A DNA stretch of 64,000 nt from Microbacterium sp. Se63.02b (GTDB lineage Bacteria; Actinomycetota; Actinomycetes; Actinomycetales; Microbacteriaceae). This document shows, in pieces, positions 30,938 through 40,470 of this stretch; the first letter of the stretch is position 1, and each line of letters begins with the position of its first letter. Where the stretch lies: NCBI RefSeq assembly GCF_014171575.1, contig NZ_CP050453.1, forward strand, positions 2,356,001 to 2,420,000, given 5' to 3'. The notes under the pieces were generated by a model. It made no database searches and was not told the DNA's origin. It worked only from the letters and a program-made list of their open reading frames with translations. The translations under genes and the position numbers were made by a program.

Positions 30938-31789
30938 TCAGACCATGCTCTTCGTATGCCACACGGTCTTCACCTCGGTGAAGGCGCCGATACGCTCCGG
31001 CGAGGCGACGACATCACCCGGAGTGAGGACGCGCTTCAGGGTGTCGGCGGCCGCGATCTGCATGTCGACCCACTCGAGATCGCCCGCTCCCGCCAGGTCG
31101 AGGGCGTTCACGTCCTGGTGGGATGCCAGCCAGGGGGCGATCTCGGCGGGCGAACCGGTCAGCACGTTGACGACACCACCGGGGACGTCGCTCGTGGCGA
31201 GCACCTCCGCGAGGCTGATGGCCGAGAGTGGATGCTGCTCGCTCGCGATGACGACGACCGTGTTCCCGGCGACCAGCGCGGGGGCGACGACCGAGACCAG
31301 CCCGAGCAATGCGGAGTCCTGCGGCGCGACGATCGCCACGACACCGGTCGGCTCGGGGACCGAGATGTTGAAGTACGGGCCAGACACCGGATTCGCATTG
31401 CCCGCGACCTGTGCGTACTTGTCGCACCACCCGGCATACCAGACCCAGAGATCGATGGCCTCGTCGACCTGCGCTGCTGCGGCGGAGGAAGACAGCCCCT
31501 GCTGCGCGACGATCTCGTCGATGAACTGGGCACGGCGACCCTCGAGCACCTCGGCGACGCGGTAGAGCACCTGCCCGCGGTTGTAGGCGGTCGCACCCGA
31601 CCAGCCCTTGACCGCGGCGCGAGCGGCGACCACCGCGTCGCGAGCATCCTTGCGGGAGCCCTTGGCGGCGTTCGCGAGGAATGCGCCCTTCGGGGAGAGC
31701 ACCTCGTACGTGCGTCCGGACTCGCTGCGCGGGAAGGCGCCTCCGATCGCGAGCTTGTACGTCTTCGGCACGGTCAGACGCTTGCTCAT
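30938..31789 (-). CDS. Half-length aldehyde dehydrogenase-family protein without catalytic Cys
   Basis: 283 residues and intact, with its own stop. It follows the N-terminal, cofactor-binding half of the ALDH superfamily (GGAFPRSESGRTYEV, PTGVVAIVAPQDSALLG, ALVAGNTVVV, VPGGVVNVLTG). It then ends shortly after the point where the catalytic domain should begin. There is no ELGGK Glu and no catalytic Cys, so it cannot be an active dehydrogenase by itself. It overlaps the end of the full-length ALDH gene (ATGA). A structural or regulatory partner of that enzyme is the simplest idea. Confidence 0.75.
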   Translation of the reverse strand: MSKRLTVPKTYKLAIGGAFPRSESGRTYEVLSPKGAFLANAAKGSRKDARDAVVAARAAVKGWSGATAYNRGQVLYRVAEVLEGRRAQFIDEIVAQQGLSSSAAAAQVDEAIDLWVWYAGWCDKYAQVAGNANPVSGPYFNISVPEPTGVVAIVAPQDSALLGLVSVVAPALVAGNTVVVIASEQHPLSAISLAEVLATSDVPGGVVNVLTGSPAEIAPWLASHQDVNALDLAGAGDLEWVDMQIAAADTLKRVLTPGDVVASPERIGAFTEVKTVWHTKSMV

Positions 31790-33225
31790 GCTGCGGCTCC
31801 CTTGAGGTAGGCGGTGAGTCCCTGACGACCGCCTTCGCGACCGTATCCGGACTCCTTGTAGCCGCCGAACGGGCTCGACGGGTCGAAGCGGTTGAAGGTG
31901 TTGGCCCAGATCACGCCCGCGCGCAGGCGGTCGGCGACGGCGAGGATGCGGGATCCCTTATCCGACCAGATGCCCGCGGAGAGGCCGTACGGCGTATTGT
32001 TCGCCTTCGCGACCGCCTCCGCCGGTGTACGGAACGTGAGCACCGAGAGCACGGGGCCGAAGACCTCGTCACGGGCGATGCGGTGCGATGCCTCGACGCC
32101 GGTGAAGATCGTCGGGGCGAACCAGAAGCCCTGCTCCGGGATCGCGCAATCGGCGGTCCACCGCTCGGCGCCCTCGGCCTCCCCGATGTCGCTGAGTTCG
32201 CGGATGCGGGCGAGCTGGGCCGCGGAGTTGATCGCTCCGATGTCGGTGTTCTTGTCGAGCGGGTCGCCGAGACGCAGCGTCGACAGGCGCGTCTTGAGCC
32301 GGTCGACGACCTCGTCGTGGATCGACTCCTGCACCAGCAGGCGGCTGCCAGCGCAGCAGACGTGTCCCTGGTTGAAGAAGATGCCGTTCACGATGCCCTC
32401 GACGGCCTGGTCGATCGGCGCGTCGTCGAACACGATGTTGGCGGCCTTGCCGCCCAGCTCCAGCGTGACCTTCTTCTTCGTGCCGGCGACGGCGCGCGCG
32501 ATGTCGTCCGACACCGGTCGATCCCGTGAAGGCGACCTTGTCGACGTCGGGGTGGCGCACCAGGGTCGCCCCCGTGGCGCCGGCTCCCGTGACGATATTG
32601 ACGACTCCGCGGGGAGGTCGGCCTGCTGCAGGATCTCCGCGAAGATCAGCGCCGTCAACGGCGTGGTCTCTGCGGGCTTCAGCACGACGGTGTTGCCCGC
32701 CGCGAGGGCGGGCGCGATCTTCCACGCCAGCATCAGCAGCGGGAAGTTCCACGGGATGATCTGCCCTGCGACGCCGAGCGCCTGCGGGTTCGCACCGAGT
32801 CCGGCGTGATCGAGCTTGTCGGCCCAGCCTGCGTAGTAGAAGAACCAGGAGGCGACGAGCGGCACGTCGACGTCGCGGCTCTCCTTGATCGGCTTGCCGT
32901 TGTCGAGGCTCTCGGCGACGGCGAGCTCGCGCGCACGCTCCTGCACGAGGCGCGCGATGCGGAAGAGGTACTTGCCCCTGTCGCGGCCGCTCATCCTCGA
33001 CCAGGTCTTGTCATAGGCACGACGAGCAGCGGCGACCGCACGGTCGACGTCCGCGTCGCTCGCGGAGGCGATCTCGGCGATGTGCTTCTCGGTCGCCGGC
33101 GAGATCGTGGCGAACGGAGCGCCGGAGCCGTCGACGAACTCTCCATCGATGAACAGGCCGTAGCTGTCCTTGAGATTCAGGATCGCGGTGGACTCCGGTG
33201 CGGGAGCGTATTCCAGAAATGACAT
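31786..33225 (-). CDS. Aldehyde dehydrogenase
   Basis: About 480 residues. NAD(P)-dependent oxidation of an aldehyde, here probably acetaldehyde from the deoC product. Visible motifs are IIPWNFPLLMLAWK, VVLKPAETTPLTA, the Glu in LELGGKAANIVF and the Cys in NQGHVCCAGSRLL. Two frame breaks partly cancel: one base missing at 32611-32614, and a net change of two lost or one gained near 32511-32520. Between them the displayed frame is nonsense, while the other frame reads GVVNIVTGAGATGATLV as expected. The gene follows deoC by 13 bases. Confidence 0.85.
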   Translation of the reverse strand: MSFLEYAPAPESTAILNLKDSYGLFIDGEFVDGSGAPFATISPATEKHIAEIASASDADVDRAVAAARRAYDKTWSRMSGRDRGKYLFRIARLVQERARELAVAESLDNGKPIKESRDVDVPLVASWFFYYAGWADKLDHAGLGANPQALGVAGQIIPWNFPLLMLAWKIAPALAAGNTVVLKPAETTPLTALIFAEILQQADLPAESSISSREPAPRGRPWCATPTSTRSPSRDRPVSDDIARAVAGTKKKVTLELGGKAANIVFDDAPIDQAVEGIVNGIFFNQGHVCCAGSRLLVQESIHDEVVDRLKTRLSTLRLGDPLDKNTDIGAINSAAQLARIRELSDIGEAEGAERWTADCAIPEQGFWFAPTIFTGVEASHRIARDEVFGPVLSVLTFRTPAEAVAKANNTPYGLSAGIWSDKGSRILAVADRLRAGVIWANTFNRFDPSSPFGGYKESGYGREGGRQGLTAYLKGAAA

Positions 33226-33238
33226 GTTCGTCTTCCCG

Positions 33239-34239
33239 TCAGTCGATCGTGACGTAGTCGGGGCCCGAGTAATGGCCGGAGGTGAGCTTCTGGCGCTGCA
33301 GGAGCACATCGTTCAGGAGGCTGGAGGCGCCGAAGCGGAACAGGTGCGGCTGGAGCCACTCCTCGCCGACGGTCTCGGCGACCGTGACGAGGTACTTCAC
33401 GGCGTCCTTCGAGGAGCGGATGCCGCCGGCCGGCTTCACGCCGATCTTCTCCCCCGTGCCGCGGTACCAGTCGCGCACGGTCTCGAGCATGAGCAGCGTC
33501 GTCGGCAGGGTCGCCGCGGGCTGCACCTTGCCCGTCGAGGTCTTGATGAAGTCGCCGCCGGCGAGGATCCCGAGCCACGACGCGCGCTTGATGTTGTCGT
33601 AGGTGTTGAGCTCACCGGTCTCGAGGATCACCTTGAGCGAGGCGGACGAGCCATCCGCGCGGCGACAGGCCTCCTTGACCTGTGCGATCTGATCGAACAC
33701 CATGCCGTAGCGGCCGGAGAGGAACGCGCCGCGATCGATCACCATGTCGATCTCGTCGGCGCCCGCGGCCACCGCCTCCGCGGTGTCTGCGAGCTTGATC
33801 GCCAGGGACGCGCGCCCACTCGGGAACGCCGTGGCCACGGCCGCCACCGAGATGAGGCCGTCGTCGGGATCCCCGTGCAGGCCGCCCAGGGCGGAGACAG
33901 CGTCGCCGACCATGTCTCCGTAGACGCAGACGGCCGCGACGCGAGGCGCGGACGGGTCGGCGGCATCCGGATTCTTCGCCTTCGCGACGAGCGAGCGCAC
34001 CTTGCCGGGGTGTCGGCCCCCTCCAGTGTGGTCAGGTCGATCAGTCTGATGATCGTGTCGAGCGCCCACGCCTTCGAGGTGGTCTTGATCGATCGGGTCC
34101 CGAGTCCGGCGGCGCGCTGCTCCAGTCCGACGGCGTCCACGCCGGGGAGTCCGTGCAGAAAGCGCCGGAGGGTGGCGTCGTCCGGTTCTCCGCCGAGGAC
34201 ATCCACCGCCGTCCTGCGGCTGAGTGCTGTGGTGGTCAC
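33239..34239 (-). CDS. deoC: Deoxyribose-phosphate aldolase
   Basis: About 333 residues. It splits 2-deoxyribose 5-phosphate into glyceraldehyde 3-phosphate and acetaldehyde. The Schiff-base Lys is in GGDFIKTSTGKVQ and the second key Lys in GVKPAGGIR. The N-terminal part is longer than the E. coli enzyme, as in actinobacterial homologues of this type. One frame break at 34007-34010 (one base missing); repair gives DTPGKVRSLVAKAK. The GTG start overlaps the regulator stop, so regulator, deoC and two ALDH-family genes form one operon. Confidence 0.92.
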
Positions 34240-35164
34240 TGTTCCTCCAACAATGCTCGTGCTGTGGTCTCATCGGTCACCAGAACGCCGCACAGGCCGC
34301 TGGTCACCACTGTCCGTGCGATGTCGTGCTTGGCGGGGCCCGCCGTGACGAAGATCGCTCGCGGGGCTCCCCGCAACCGGTCGAGCGAGACGCCGACGGT
34401 GCGTGCGTCGAGCTGCGAGTCGACGATGTTGCCCTCGGCGTCGACGTACCGCCCCAGGACGTCTCCGACCGCGCCACGTCGCGCGAGCTCTTCGACCTCC
34501 TCCGTGGTGAGGTAACCGTTCTCGACATGCGCGGATGAGGCATCGCACGGGCCGGCGGTGAAGAGGAAGGCCTGCGCTTCGGCAGCTTCCTCCAGCACGG
34601 CGGCGACGGTGCGGTCGGATTCGATGGCCTGCTTCGTCTCGACCCGCTCGAGGATGGCGGGGCTCGGAAGAAGCGAGACCTGGCCGGAGGCGCGCTGCGC
34701 GATCGTGACGGCGAGCCCCGCCGCGCCACCCGATCGCCGGTTGAGGCTCACTCCCCGTTGAGCTGCACCACGGTGACGCCGTTGGCCCAGCCGTCGGGGA
34801 GCGCCTCCGCGACGGCGCGGAGCGTGCGACCCCAACTGAGAGTCCGTGGGACGGGCCGCAACGCCGTCAGGAAGTCGGCCGCCGCCTGTGCGACCCGTTC
34901 CAGAGTTCCGTCGTCTCCGTCGGGAGCCGGGACGACGACGGCGTCCGTCAGGCCGAACCGCTCCACCAGGAGCCGTTCCAGGCCGAGTCGACGCGCCCGC
35001 GGGTGCACGATCTCGATGCGCACGATACCGCGGTCCTTGGCCTGCGTGAGAAGGCGGCCCACCTTCCACCGGGAGACCTTGAGGAGCCCGCCGATCTCAT
35101 CCTGGGTCTTGTCCTCGTCGTAGTAGAGCTCGGCGACCCGAACCATGAGCAGATCATCTTCCAC
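34236..35164 (-). CDS. SorC-family sugar-binding transcriptional regulator (DeoR of Bacillus type)
   Basis: About 309 residues. The N-terminal helix-turn-helix (YDEDKTQDEIGGLLKVSRWK) is followed by the SorC phosphosugar-binding domain (LSWGRTLRAVAEAL, LTTEEVEELARRGAVGDVLG in two blocks, VTSGLCGVLVTDE). In this family effectors are phosphorylated sugars; deoxyribose 5-phosphate is the obvious candidate because deoC follows directly. GTG start with AAGGAGG seven bases upstream. One frame break at 34753-34756 (one base missing) after QLNG. Confidence 0.85.
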
Positions 35165-35269
35165 GGCAGCCTCCTTCCTCGTTCCAGACTAAGCCCGATC
35201 CTGCGTTCGCGCATCATGTTGCTCATATGCGCAGCGATACGGGTTGCCCTGCACATCCGCCGGGCACGA

Positions 35270-35304
35270 CGAAGGGCGCCCGTCGAGATGACGGACGCCC
35301 TTCG
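35270..35304 (-). terminator. Hairpin terminator after clpP2
   Basis: Strong stem of about 15 bases (CGAAGGGCG... paired with ...CGCCCTTCG) 13 bases after the clpP2 stop on the minus strand. There is only a weak T-rich tail. It separates the clp operon from the SorC regulator gene. Confidence 0.6.
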
Positions 35305-35317
35305 GGATCGAACGGGC

Positions 35318-35959
35318 TCAGGCGCGCTTGCGCGAGGTGAGCACCTGGTCGACGATGCCGTACTCGTGCGCTTCCTTGGCCGAGAGGATCTTGTCGCGAT
35401 CGATGTCGCGGTTCACCTGCTCCACCGGCTTGCCGGTGTGACGAGCCATCGTCTCCTCGAGCCACGTGCGCATGCGCAGGATCTCCGCGGCCTGGATCTC
35501 GATGTCGGAGGCCTGTCCGTGACCGGCCTCCCCCATCGCCGGCTGGTGCATCAGCACGCGGGCGTTCGGCAGAGCGAGACGCTTGCCGGGAGCACCGGCG
35601 GCGAGCAGCACCGAGGCCGCCGAGGCCGCCTGACCCAGCACGACCGTCTGAATCTGCGGCGCGACGTACTGCATCGTGTCGTAGATGGCCGTCATCGCGG
35701 TGAAGGAGCCACCGGGCGAGTTGATGTACATGGTGATGTCACGCTCGGAGTCCTGGCTCTCCAGAACGAGGAGCTGCGCCATCACGTCATCTGCCGAGGC
35801 GTCGTCGACCTGCACGCCGAGGAAGATCACGCGATCCTCGAACAGCTTGTTGTACGGGTCCTGACGCTTGAAGCCGTAGGCCGTGCGCTCCTCGAACTGC
35901 GGGAGCACGTAGCGGCTGGAGGGCAGGTCGCCGGCTGAGCGGAAGGTGGGTGTGTACAT
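35318..35959 (-). CDS. clpP2: ATP-dependent Clp protease proteolytic subunit, ClpP2
   Basis: 213 residues, intact. Serine protease ring subunit. The triad is visible: Ser in GQAASAASVLLAAG, His in MHQPA, Asp in RDIDRDKI. The N-terminal leader of about 20 residues (MYTPTFRSAGDLPSSRYVLP) is typical of the actinobacterial ClpP2. It follows clpP1 by 20 bases. In actinobacteria the two subunits form mixed complexes with ClpX or ClpC. Confidence 0.93.
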   Translation of the reverse strand: MYTPTFRSAGDLPSSRYVLPQFEERTAYGFKRQDPYNKLFEDRVIFLGVQVDDASADDVMAQLLVLESQDSERDITMYINSPGGSFTAMTAIYDTMQYVAPQIQTVVLGQAASAASVLLAAGAPGKRLALPNARVLMHQPAMGEAGHGQASDIEIQAAEILRMRTWLEETMARHTGKPVEQVNRDIDRDKILSAKEAHEYGIVDQVLTSRKRA

Positions 35960-35979
35960 GAGTGTCCTTTCGCTTTCCG

Positions 35980-36573
35980 TTACTCGGTGTCCTGGTCGGT
36001 TCCGCCGCCGCCGATGACGTCGGAGGCCGATTCGCGGATGTGGTCGACGAAGCCGTATTCCAGCGCCTCTTCGGCCGTGAACCAGCGGTCGCGGTCTCCG
36101 TCGGCGTTGATCTGCTCGACCGACTTGCCGGTCTGGGCGGCGGTGATCTCTGCCAGGCGGTTCTTCATCGACATGATGAGCTGCGCCTGGGTCTGGATGT
36201 CGCTCGACGTGCCGCCGAAGCCACCGTGCGGCTGGTGCAGCAGCACTCGCGCGTTGGGCGTGATGTACCGCTTGCCCTTGGTGCCGGCCGTCAGCAACAG
36301 CTGCCCCATGGAGGCGGCCATCCCGATGCCGACCGTGACGATGTCGTTGGGCACGAACTGCATCGTGTCGTAGATCGCCATGCCCGCGGTGATCGAGCCG
36401 CCGGGCGAGTTCACGTAGAGGTAGATGTCTCGCTCGGAGTCCTCTGCGGCGAGAAGAAGGATCTTCGCGCAGATCTCGTTCGCGTTCTCGTCTCGCACCT
36501 CCGAGCCGAGCCAGATGATGCGGTCCTTCAGCAACCTGTCGAAGACGCTTGTCGCGACGAGGGGTTCAGCCAT
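35980..36573 (-). CDS. clpP1: ATP-dependent Clp protease proteolytic subunit, ClpP1
   Basis: 197 residues, intact. Triad: Ser in [11 protein letters not shown], His in LLHQPHGG, Asp in [13 protein letters not shown] precedes the ATG. It is the first gene of the clpP1-clpP2 pair. The C-terminus has a glycine-rich acidic tail ([10 protein letters not shown]). The partner clpX lies on the same strand but separated by the deoxyribose module. Confidence 0.93.
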   Translation of the reverse strand: MAEPLVATSVFDRLLKDRIIWLGSEVRDENANEICAKILLLAAEDSERDIYLYVNSPGGSITAGMAIYDTMQFVPNDIVTVGIGMAASMGQLLLTAGTKGKRYITPNARVLLHQPHGGFGGTSSDIQTQAQLIMSMKNRLAEITAAQTGKSVEQINADGDRDRWFTAEEALEYGFVDHIRESASDVIGGGGTDQDTE

Positions 36574-36655
36574 GTCAGCTCCTGGTTCCGTGTTTCAGTG
36601 ATTTCGAATCTACCGGCGACAACGCAGCACCCAGGCCGTGTTCGCCGTCGGCATA

Positions 36656-37150
36656 TCAGGTGTCGGCGTCCGCGATCTCGTGGGCGTATGCGGTCATCGA
36701 CCGGTGGTAGCGCGGGAGATGCGGCACGAGCGCCAGCAGCGCCACCGACAGTCCCTGCGCAGGGCGCCCGGCACTGGCGAGGATCAGCGCATGGACCGTC
36801 GCGACCGCGTCACGGTACGGCCCCTCAGCCGACAGCTCCTCCTCCGCGCGGATCACGGCGAGAGCATCCTCGTACTCCCCCAGGTTGCGCAGCGAGCTCG
36901 CCAACTGGATCACGCACTGCGGACGGTGTTCGTCGTCGAGCCCGAGCTCGAGAGCCCTCCGATACAGCACGACGGCCTCTGCCGGCCGTCCTGCCGAGTC
37001 CCTCGCGCCGGCACGCTCGAATTCTGCGCGGGCGTCGTCCGCACCGCGCTCTGCCGCCAGCGCATCGATACGTGCGATCGTGTCGTCGCCGACCTCTTCG
37101 CCGGTCGCGTCGTCCCACACCTCGTCGATGCGCTCATCCCACGTCTTCAT
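36656..37150 (-). CDS. Tetratricopeptide repeat protein
   Basis: 164 residues. TPR-like helices cover about residues 45-140 (AGRPAEAVVLYRRALELG, PQCVIQLASSLRNLGEYEDAL, RDAVATVHALILASAGRPAQGL). It has an acidic N-terminus, no membrane segment and a good ribosome site (GGGGAGAG). It lies between the trigger factor terminator and clpP1 on the same strand. A scaffold or adaptor role is possible but nothing in the sequence shows a partner. Confidence 0.75.
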   Translation of the reverse strand: MKTWDERIDEVWDDATGEEVGDDTIARIDALAAERGADDARAEFERAGARDSAGRPAEAVVLYRRALELGLDDEHRPQCVIQLASSLRNLGEYEDALAVIRAEEELSAEGPYRDAVATVHALILASAGRPAQGLSVALLALVPHLPRYHRSMTAYAHEIADADT

Positions 37151-37173
37151 CGCCGCTCTCCCCTCGGATGGAA

Positions 37174-37205
37174 AAGAGGGCGGATGCCGCAGCACCCGCC
37201 CTCTT
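37174..37205 (-). terminator. Rho-independent terminator after tig
   Basis: Ten-base GC-rich stem (AAGAGGGCGG / CCGCCCTCTT) with a 12-base loop, followed on the minus strand by TTTCC. It lies 17 bases after the trigger factor stop. Confidence 0.75.
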
Positions 37206-37221
37206 CACCGGATCGTGTCGA

Positions 37222-38706
37222 TCACTCGGCCTTGTCGGCAGCCTTCTTGGCCGGAGCCTTCTTGGCAGCGGGCTTCTTCGCAGCCGGCTTCTCGGCGGGA
37301 GCCTCGTCGGCGTCAGCGTCGGCGGCCTTCTTCGCCGGAGCCTTCTTGGCAGCGGGCTTCTTGGCGGGGGTCTTCTTGGCGGGCTTCTCCTCGGTCTCAG
37401 CCTCGGCCTCGGCGTCAGCAGCCTCGTCGTCGGTGACGATGAAGTCGGACAGGTCGACAGCCTTGCCGTTGCTGTCGACGACCTTCACCTTGCCGAGGGC
37501 GATCGCGAGCGCCTTGTTGCGGGCGACCTCGCCGACGAGAGCGGGAAGCTGGTTCGAGGACTGCAGCGCCTCGACGAACTCCTGCGGCGCCATGCCGTAC
37601 TGGGCAGCGGACTGGATGAGGTACTGGCTGAGCTCCTCCTGCGAGACCTGCACGTCGGCCTGCTCGGCGATCGTGTCGAGCAGCACCTGCGTGCGGAACT
37701 GCTTCTCGCTCGCCTCGGTGACCTCGGCGCGGTGCACGTCGTCCTCGAGACGACCCTCACCCTCGAGGTGGTTGTGCACCTCGTCCTCGATCAGCTGCGG
37801 CGGGACCGGGATCTCGATCTGCTCGAGGAGCACCTCGACGAGCTTGTCACGCGCGGCAGAGCCCTGCGTGAAGACGCCCTGCTGGGCGACCCGCTCGGCC
37901 AGGCTCTCGCGGAGCTCGGCGATCGTGTCGAACTCGCTCGCGATCTGCGCGAAGTCGTCGTCGGCGTCGGGGAGCTCGCGCTCCTTGACGGCCTTGACGG
38001 TCACGGAGACCTCGGCCTCGGAGCCGGCGTGGTCGCCGCCGACGAGAGCGGAGCGGAACGTGGTGTCCTCACCGGCGGTGAGCGACTCGATCGCGTCGTC
38101 GATGCCCTCGAGCAGCTCGCCGGAGCCGATCTCGTAGGAGACGCCCTCAGCGCGGTCGATCTCGGCGCCGTCGATCGTGGCGACGAGGTCGAGTTCGACG
38201 AAGTCGCCCTTCGCTGCGGGGCGGTCGACCGGGACCAGCGTGCCGAAGCGCGCACGCATGTTGTCGAGCTCGGCGTCGAGCGCTGCCTCGTCGGCCTCGA
38301 CGGCGTCGACCGTCACGGTGATCCCGTCGTAGGAGGGAAGCTCGATGTCGGGACGGACATCGACCTCGATGTCGACGAGCAGGTCGCCCGAGAAGTCCTT
38401 CTCGTTCGGCCACTGGGTGATGTCTGCGGACGGACGACCGACCACGCGCAGCTTGTGCTCGGCGGTCGCGTCCCGGAAGAACTTGTCCAGGCCCTCGTTC
38501 ACCGCGTGCTCGATGACGGCTCCACGCCCGATGCGCTGATCGATGATGGGCGCCGGGACCTTGCCCTTGCGGAAGCCGGGGATCTGGACGTCCTGGGCGA
38601 TGTGCTCGTACGCGTGAGCGATGCTGGGCTTGAGGTCGTCAGGGGTGACCGTGATGCTGAGCTTGACCCGGGTCGGGGTCAGCTTCTCGACGGTGCTGTT
38701 CGCCAT
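37222..38706 (-). CDS. tig: Trigger factor with long lysine/alanine-rich tail
   Basis: 494 residues, intact. Ribosome-bound chaperone and peptidyl-prolyl isomerase. The ribosome-binding GFRKGKVP signature is at about residues 43-50, the FKBP-type domain spans about 150-245, and the C-terminal arms run to about 430. Beyond this is an extra tail of about 60 residues built from [13 protein letters not shown] repeats, resembling the basic tails of actinobacterial histone-like proteins. E. coli trigger factor (432 residues) ends before this. The tRNA-Pro gene lies 63 bases upstream on the same strand. Confidence 0.93.
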   Translation of the reverse strand: MANSTVEKLTPTRVKLSITVTPDDLKPSIAHAYEHIAQDVQIPGFRKGKVPAPIIDQRIGRGAVIEHAVNEGLDKFFRDATAEHKLRVVGRPSADITQWPNEKDFSGDLLVDIEVDVRPDIELPSYDGITVTVDAVEADEAALDAELDNMRARFGTLVPVDRPAAKGDFVELDLVATIDGAEIDRAEGVSYEIGSGELLEGIDDAIESLTAGEDTTFRSALVGGDHAGSEAEVSVTVKAVKERELPDADDDFAQIASEFDTIAELRESLAERVAQQGVFTQGSAARDKLVEVLLEQIEIPVPPQLIEDEVHNHLEGEGRLEDDVHRAEVTEASEKQFRTQVLLDTIAEQADVQVSQEELSQYLIQSAAQYGMAPQEFVEALQSSNQLPALVGEVARNKALAIALGKVKVVDSNGKAVDLSDFIVTDDEAADAEAEAETEEKPAKKTPAKKPAAKKAPAKKAADADADEAPAEKPAAKKPAAKKAPAKKAADKAE

Positions 38707-38769
38707 GCTGGTGTGTTCTCCTCGTGATTTCCGCGCGGTATCGCGGCCGTAAGGTCCGTGGGGGCCGTG

Positions 38770-38843
38770 TCGGGGCGACAGGAGTTGAACCTGCGACCTC
38801 CCGCTCCCAAAGCGGGCGCTCTACCAAACTGAGCTACGCCCCG
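38770..38843 (-). tRNA. tRNA-Pro (UGG anticodon)
   Basis: Seven-base acceptor stem CGGGGCG/CGCCCCG, D-arm GCTCAGTTTGGTAGAGC, anticodon stem CCCGC/GCGGG with loop TTTGGGA giving anticodon TGG, and T-arm with GGTTCAA. The CCA end is not encoded. Same strand as tig. Confidence 0.93.
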
Positions 38844-38966
38844 GGGAATCCGCACGCGGATTCAGCCCCACCGAGTCTAACGGACGAGAACACCCTCGAC
38901 AGTCCGCTATGATCGATGAGTCCGGAGATGAGATTCCGGCCCGTTCCCGGGATTTCCCGGAGACGC

Positions 38967-39037
38967 GGGGCTGTAGCTTAGTGGTAAAGCCTTAGTCTTC
39001 CAAACTAATGATGCGGGTTCGATTCCCGTCAGCCCCT
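38967..39037 (+). tRNA. tRNA-Gly (UCC anticodon)
   Basis: Acceptor stem GGGGCTG/CAGCCCC, D-arm TAGCTTAGTGGTAAAGC, anticodon stem TTAGT/ACTAA with loop CTTCCAA giving anticodon TCC, and T-arm CGGGTTCGATTCCCG. The CCA end is not encoded. Confidence 0.93.
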
Positions 39038-39043
39038 CCGCTT

Positions 39044-39077
39044 GAGAAGGCCCCCACTACACGGTGGGGGCCTTCTC
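39044..39077 (+). terminator. Hairpin terminator after tRNA-Gly
   Basis: Perfect 13-base stem GAGAAGGCCCCCA / TGGGGGCCTTCTC with an 8-base loop, seven bases after the tRNA. It is very stable but lacks a T-tract. Confidence 0.75.
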
Positions 39078-39161
39078 GCATTCCCGTGTCGGGTGGTCGC
39101 AAAGCCTGACAGCATTGACGTACGCAGTCTCCGACCGGAAGGCACTCCGAATGGGCACGAC

Positions 39162-40396
39162 GTGACCGCCCCATCCCGGCCGCACCAGGGCGACGAGCCG
39201 CCGCGCACGGACGGTGGCGATCACGGGCTCCCGCAGCGGTTCGCCTCCCGCGAGCACTCCCCGCTCGACCGCGCACGCGGCGCCGGCCTGCCAAGAACCT
39301 CGTCATCGGGCTGCTCTGCGGCGTGGCGGTGATCGCCGCCATCGCGGTGGCACAACTGGCGGCGAACCTCGGGTACGACAGTGCGGCAGCGCGGTACGAA
39401 GACGCCGCGACGACGACGAACGGAACGAAGTCGCAGACCGAACGGGAAGCGGCCGATCTGCGCGTCACCACGCAAGCAGCGTCGCAGATCCTCAGCGCAC
39501 AGACGCGCGCCATCCCTGTCGATCCGGAACTCGAAGCGACACTGAGCGAGGCCGTGGCCGACGCCGAGACCGCCGCGACGAGGGCGGATGCCGCCTCGGC
39601 AGGCGACGTGCCCACGATGGGAGACAAGCCCATCTGGTTCTGGGAGTTGTTCGGCGCCACCGAGCTCTGGGAGCGCCGTCTCACCCAGGTGGAGAAACTC
39701 GACGACGACCTGCGCGCGGCGATCACCGACATGACCTCGGCCGACGAGCGCGTCACGCAGGGCGGCCTGTCGCTCGTCTCCGCAGCGGGCGAGGCCGCCC
39801 CCGATTTCGAGGAAGCTCACCGCTCGGCACGCAACGAGGCCGTGATCGCCCTGCGGAGTGCGGCCTCCGATGCCGTGGAGACGACCGTCCTGGACGACAC
39901 CGCGGCCTCCGCGTACCTCGCCCTGCAGACGGCTGCGGCGCAGGTCGTCTCCACCGAGGCGGAGGAGATGGCGGAGAAGTCGGGGCCGTTGAAGACCCAG
40001 CGCTTGGAGATCGAGGCGTTCGCCCGATCTCTCGCGCCCGGGGTGCTGCTGGAGTTCGACTGGTCTCCCGTCGTGAACGGCGCCGGCTACGACGGCAGCA
40101 TGGGCGGGTACACGACATGGTGGTGGGATGATCCAGGGCGCGCCACGATCGAGCTCTCCGACTCCGTCGCCGAGCAATGGCCGGCAGAACGGAGCAGGGC
40201 TCTCGTCGCACATGAGGTCGGCCATGCGATCAGCGTGAAATGCGAGGGCATGTACGACTCGTCGACGCAGGACAGCATCGAGAAGTGGGCGACGGCCTGG
40301 GCCATCAGCATGGGATTCACGGACGACGCCAACGGGGTGTGGGCATACGGCTACCCGCCACAGAACTACATCGACGCGGCGGCCGGCTGCCGCTGA
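39162..40396 (+). CDS. Single-pass membrane protein with HExxH (zincin-like) domain
   Basis: About 411 residues. A polar N-terminus of 45 residues precedes one membrane segment (LVIGLLCGVAVIAAIAV). A helical region rich in Ala, Glu and Asp follows (about residues 75-270). The C-terminal domain carries ALVAHEVGHAI, a perfect HExxH zinc motif, and further on IEKWATAWAISMGF, whose Glu could be the third ligand. I place a frame break near 39290 (one base missing) to join the N-terminus, with a GTG start. No family name is recognised. The first 45 residues are less certain than the rest. Confidence 0.6.
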
Positions 40397-40419
40397 GGCC
40401 TCGACCCGGACCGGAGACG

Positions 40420-40455
40420 GAAGAAGCCGCCGCGATGACTCGCGGCGGCTTCTTC
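40420..40455. terminator. Bidirectional terminator between convergent genes
   Basis: Perfect 16-base stem GAAGAAGCCGCCGCGA / TCGCGGCGGCTTCTTC with a four-base loop, between the stops of the HExxH protein and rbpA. Both flanks continue with short A- or T-containing runs, so it can serve both strands. Confidence 0.8.
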
Positions 40456-40470
40456 GATGTCAGGCGGAGG

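Noticed and set aside
31786..33225. Divergent segment in the ALDH as a novel domain
   Set aside because: Two partly cancelling frame breaks produce it; the alternate frame gives the expected ALDH sequence.
38724..38912. Open frame reading [16 protein letters not shown] and KLSYAP
   Set aside because: It is the antisense translation of the tRNA-Pro gene, a well-known false protein in databases.
38992..39756. Minus-strand open frame ending in GADGNRTRIISLED
   Set aside because: The end is the antisense translation of tRNA-Gly and the rest mirrors the HExxH protein gene; another classic annotation artefact.
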